Origin: an uncultured Ferrovum sp.
GTDB lineage: Bacteria; Pseudomonadota; Gammaproteobacteria; Burkholderiales; Ferrovaceae
DNA length: 36,361 nt
Direction: 5' to 3'
Assembly (NCBI GenBank): GCA_903909215.1
Contig: CAIVUX010000034.1
Location: forward strand, 1-36,361
Shown piece by piece: positions 33,979 through 36,361 of this stretch; position 1 is the first letter of the stretch, and every line of letters starts with the position of its first letter. The notes under the pieces were generated by a model, which made no database searches, was not told where the DNA came from, and saw only the letters and a program-made list of their open reading frames with translations. The position numbers and the translations under genes were made by a program.

Positions 33979-34938
33979 ATGACACATAGAAACGGCATTA
34001 TTGTAGAGGCCCCCGCCCGTTTGCATTTGGGGTTTCTGGATATGCACGGCGGCTTACAACGACGTTTTGGCAGCCTGGGGTTAACGTTGGACAGCGTGAG
34101 CACCGTGCTGCACATGACCCCTTCCGAACGCCCTGAAGTCATCGGTCCACAGGCCTCACGCGTGCTGCCCTTGCTGCAAAAACTACAGGATCATTTTGGT
34201 TTTGATTGCAACGTGTCGGTAACGTTGTCCGCCGCCATCCCCGAACATGCGGGCTTAGGCTCGGGCACGCAATTGGCTTTGGCTTTGGGTGTGGCACGCT
34301 CGCTATTGGCAGGACAGCCCTTAAACGCGCGACAAGTGGCGCAAGCGTTGGATCGTGGAAACCGCTCCGGCATTGGCGTAGCAGCCTTTGAAGTGGGTGG
34401 GTTTTTATTAGACGGCGGGCGCGGCGTATTGGATGCGCCGCCCCCCCTTATCAGCCGTTTAGAATTCCCCGCAGACTGGCGCGTGCTATTAATACTCGAC
34501 CCGCGTCAACAAGGGGTGCATGGTGTTGCTGAAACCCAAGCCTTTGCTGATTTGCCGCCCTTTCCGGAAAACTTGGCCGCTCAACTATGCCGACAAATGC
34601 TGATGCAAGTGTTGCCAGCTTTGGCCGAGCAGGATCTCGCCACATTTGGGCGTGCCATCCGCCACATTCAACATGTGGTGGGTGATCATTTCGCCCCCGC
34701 ACAAGGCGGCCGTTACACCAGCCCTGCTGTGGCGCACGCATTGGCACAGCTGGAATCTTTTGGCGTGAGTTGCGTGGGTCAAAGCTCGTGGGGGCCCACC
34801 GGGTTTGCGGTAGTGGATTCTGACTCTGTCGCGCACGCGCTGCTTCAAAAACTTCAACAGACATTGCCTGTAGATAACGGCCTCACCTTTCAAGTGGTGC
34901 AGGCGCGCAATCGCGGCGGAGATGTCATTCCCACTTAA
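33979..34938 (+). CDS. mptG: Beta-ribofuranosylaminobenzene 5'-phosphate synthase
   Basis: 319 residues, GHMP-kinase fold. The enzyme joins 4-hydroxybenzoate or p-aminobenzoate with PRPP with loss of CO2 or its equivalent, the first committed step of methanopterin side-chain synthesis. The N-terminus has IVEAPARLHLGFLDMHGGLQ, and the GHMP glycine/serine loop is PEHAGLGSGTQLALALGVA (near 75-95). Further conserved parts are FEVGGFLLDGGRGV and GVSCVGQSSWGPTGFAVV. ATG 33979 starts one base after exbD with GGTGA upstream; an upstream ATG at 33952 overlaps exbD and adds nine residues. Confidence 0.92.
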   Translation: MTHRNGIIVEAPARLHLGFLDMHGGLQRRFGSLGLTLDSVSTVLHMTPSERPEVIGPQASRVLPLLQKLQDHFGFDCNVSVTLSAAIPEHAGLGSGTQLALALGVARSLLAGQPLNARQVAQALDRGNRSGIGVAAFEVGGFLLDGGRGVLDAPPPLISRLEFPADWRVLLILDPRQQGVHGVAETQAFADLPPFPENLAAQLCRQMLMQVLPALAEQDLATFGRAIRHIQHVVGDHFAPAQGGRYTSPAVAHALAQLESFGVSCVGQSSWGPTGFAVVDSDSVAHALLQKLQQTLPVDNGLTFQVVQARNRGGDVIPT

Positions 34939-34963
34939 ATTTTAATTAACGAGGATTTATGCC

Positions 34964-35863
34964 ATGGAAAAACCATTTATTCTGCACATGTTCACACCTA
35001 CCCCCAACGTCAGCCCCTTTGATGTGAACATGGCCTATGACGCAGGCTTTGATAAAGTCATGCCTTATACACACGTGAGCTTGGATATGATCTCTCCGCT
35101 TACGCAAGATGCGATATTTTCTCGTGGTCCCACGGGTGTCGCGCGCACCGGTATTTTTATTGGCGGTCGCGAAATTGGCATGGCCGCCGACATGATCGAC
35201 ATCGCGCGGCGTGCCATGGTGCCTCCTTTTGAAGTGAGCTTGTTCGCCGACCCCAGTGGTGCGTTTACCACGGCGGCGGCCATGATTGCCAAAGTAGAAA
35301 AAAGTCTAAACAACTTAGGGGGTAACGGACTAAAAGACCGGGAAGTGGTGTTGCTGGGCGGCACTGGGCCGGTGGGGACGGCCGCCGCAGTATTGGCTTC
35401 CATGGCGGGCGCTTCGGTACGCGTGGCCAGTTTTAGCAGCGCCACACGCGCACGGGTTACTGCACAAATGATTAACGCTCGTTATGGCGCCACGGCTCAC
35501 GCGGCCGACGCCACCTCCGGCGACGAAATTCACGACTTGTTTGAACGCGCTGAAGTATTGTTGGGTACTGCACGTGCCGGTGTGCAAGTGGCCAGCTTGC
35601 AGCAACTTAAATTATGCAAACGCTTAATTGTGGCCGCCGATTTAAACGCGGTGCCTCCAGCGGGCATTGAAGGTATCGGCCTCATGGACGACAGCAAACC
35701 CTTGGCCAGCGGGGCGGGAAATACCGTAGGAATTGGTGCTTTGGCCATTGGTAATGTGAAATATCAAGTAATGCGGGGTTTGTTTGAACGCATGATCACT
35801 ACCGACAAACCACTCACGCTGGACTTCCGCGACGCGTTCTTGCTGGCACGAGAATTGGTTTGA
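34964..35863 (+). CDS. mtdB: Methylene-tetrahydromethanopterin dehydrogenase MtdB
   Basis: 299 residues. It oxidises methylene-H4MPT to methenyl-H4MPT with NAD or NADP in the cytoplasm. The N-terminal catalytic domain includes LHMFTPTPNVSPFDVNMAYD, SRGPTGVARTGIFIGG and VSLFADPSGAFTTAAAMI; the nucleotide-binding loop is VVLLGGTGPVGTAAAVLASM (near 125-145), and AADLNAVPPAGIEGI and GNTVGIGALAIGNVKYQ follow. The start ATG 34964 has GAGGA upstream. The ATP-grasp gene begins 1 base after the stop. Confidence 0.94.
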   Translation: MEKPFILHMFTPTPNVSPFDVNMAYDAGFDKVMPYTHVSLDMISPLTQDAIFSRGPTGVARTGIFIGGREIGMAADMIDIARRAMVPPFEVSLFADPSGAFTTAAAMIAKVEKSLNNLGGNGLKDREVVLLGGTGPVGTAAAVLASMAGASVRVASFSSATRARVTAQMINARYGATAHAADATSGDEIHDLFERAEVLLGTARAGVQVASLQQLKLCKRLIVAADLNAVPPAGIEGIGLMDDSKPLASGAGNTVGIGALAIGNVKYQVMRGLFERMITTDKPLTLDFRDAFLLARELV

Positions 35864-35864
35864 T

Positions 35865-36361
35865 GTGTCAGACCTGCTGATCATTGCCCTATCAGGTCGC
35901 GCACTGGCCCAATCAGCGCAACGCGCTGGATTAAACGTGGTCGTCATTGATGCTTTTGGCGACACCGACACGCGCTCTGCCAGTGGTGCGTGCCTGGTCA
36001 TTCCCTCCCGCTTTAAAAACGGCACTCTGCGTTTTCAATCCAACGCCTTGCGTACTGCCGTAATTGAGGCGCATCAACGTTATGGCTGCACCTCAATTGT
36101 GGTGGGGGCAGGTTTTGAGGGCGCCCCTGAAAATCTCGCGCTGATCGCAGAACAATTCACGTTATTGGGCAATAGTGCCGAGCAGGTCAGAGAGGTCAAA
36201 GACCCGCTGCGACTCGCATCCCTCTTTGTACATGCTGGCCTGGCTTATCCCGAAACTGTTTTATCCGCACCGGCCAACCCCAGCGGATGGCTCTGCAAGC
36301 ACGTGGGCAGCAGCGGGGGTCTTGGAGTAGGGGGAATAGGGGTGGGAATAGGGGTCAGACC
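35865..36361 (+). CDS. ATP-grasp family protein of the H4MPT cluster (5' part, runs off the window)
   Basis: 165 codons from GTG 35865 to the window edge. The N-terminus SDLLIIALSGRALAQSAQRA is followed by VVVIDAFGDTDTRSAS, SIVVGAGFEGAPENLALIAE and LLGNSAEQVREVKDPLRLAS, a pre-ATP-grasp and linker pattern, and then PSGWLCKHVGSSGGLG, where Lys and the Gly-rich loop of an ATP-grasp fold start. A related gene (orfY) lies in H4MPT clusters of Methylobacterium, and cofactor synthesis is a reasonable guess. After the Gly loop the sequence turns into a G-rich tandem repeat and a palindrome core (36330-36361), so the gene may carry an insertion or be broken here; the window ends before this can be judged. 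Confidence 0.75.
   Translation, partial: MSDLLIIALSGRALAQSAQRAGLNVVVIDAFGDTDTRSASGACLVIPSRFKNGTLRFQSNALRTAVIEAHQRYGCTSIVVGAGFEGAPENLALIAEQFTLLGNSAEQVREVKDPLRLASLFVHAGLAYPETVLSAPANPSGWLCKHVGSSGGLGVGGIGVGIGVR
36332..36361. repeat. 12-base tandem repeat and dispersed palindrome at the window edge
   Basis: GGGAATAGGGGT occurs twice in tandem (36332-36343 and 36344-36355), running into GGGGTCAGACC (36351-36361), the start of a palindrome core cut by the window end. Translated in the ATP-grasp frame it gives a repeated Gly-Ile-Gly-Val. Confidence 0.75.

Overview
The window (36,361 bases) is proteobacterial chromosome from a methylotroph. It carries the formyltransferase/hydrolase genes (fhcBADC), beta-RFAP synthase, mtdB and an ATP-grasp gene of the tetrahydromethanopterin (H4MPT) route of formaldehyde oxidation, plus two periplasmic proteins of the quinoprotein-dehydrogenase-associated type. 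The yebC-ruvCAB-ybgC-tolQRAB-pal-cpoB gene order, slmA, and the style of Pal and DksA fit a beta- or gammaproteobacterium. I lean to Betaproteobacteria near the methylophilaceae-type methylotrophs, but the sequence alone does not settle this.

Layout. 1-5265: surface-polysaccharide genes, with the 5' part of an ABC-2 exporter permease on the minus strand and, divergently, three GT2 glycosyltransferase genes, the first with three GT-A domains. 5234-5986: a Crp/Fnr-type regulator. 6313-9355: an IS21-family element (6660-9127) between a 5'-truncated methyltransferase gene and an unrelated 3' gene fragment. 9386-10034: a small lipoprotein and two tRNA-Lys genes. 10155-17958, minus strand: cpoB, pal, tolB, tolA, tolR, tolQ, ybgC, ruvB, ruvA, ruvC, yebC, densely packed, serving envelope constriction and recombination. 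18045-19090: slmA and dksA, convergent on a shared terminator. 19253-22140: a histidine kinase and an NtrC-type regulator, followed by a sigma-54-type promoter and a terminator that together define a candidate small RNA. 22364-24850: pnp and rpsO. 24968-31498, minus strand: fhcB-fhcA-fhcD-fhcC, then a metallo-beta-lactamase-fold hydrolase and a SoxYZ-like carrier. 31681-36361, plus strand: tonB-exbB-exbD-exbD, beta-RFAP synthase, mtdB and the start of an ATP-grasp gene that runs off the window.

How they fit. The fhc and mtdB products act in formaldehyde oxidation (methylene-H4MPT dehydrogenation, then formyl transfer to methylofuran and release of formate), and beta-RFAP synthase makes the H4MPT cofactor. 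The SoxYZ-like and hydrolase proteins suggest a link to periplasmic PQQ-dependent alcohol oxidation. The TonB/ExbB/ExbD set could energise uptake of a metal or cofactor.

The most notable extra structures are (i) the candidate sigma-54-driven RNA of about 80 nt just behind the NtrC-type regulator, and (ii) a family of short palindromes, core GGGGTCAGACCCC, found between genes and also inside reading frames: a glycosyltransferase, the linker of the NtrC-type regulator, the N-terminus of the hydrolase, and the ATP-grasp gene.
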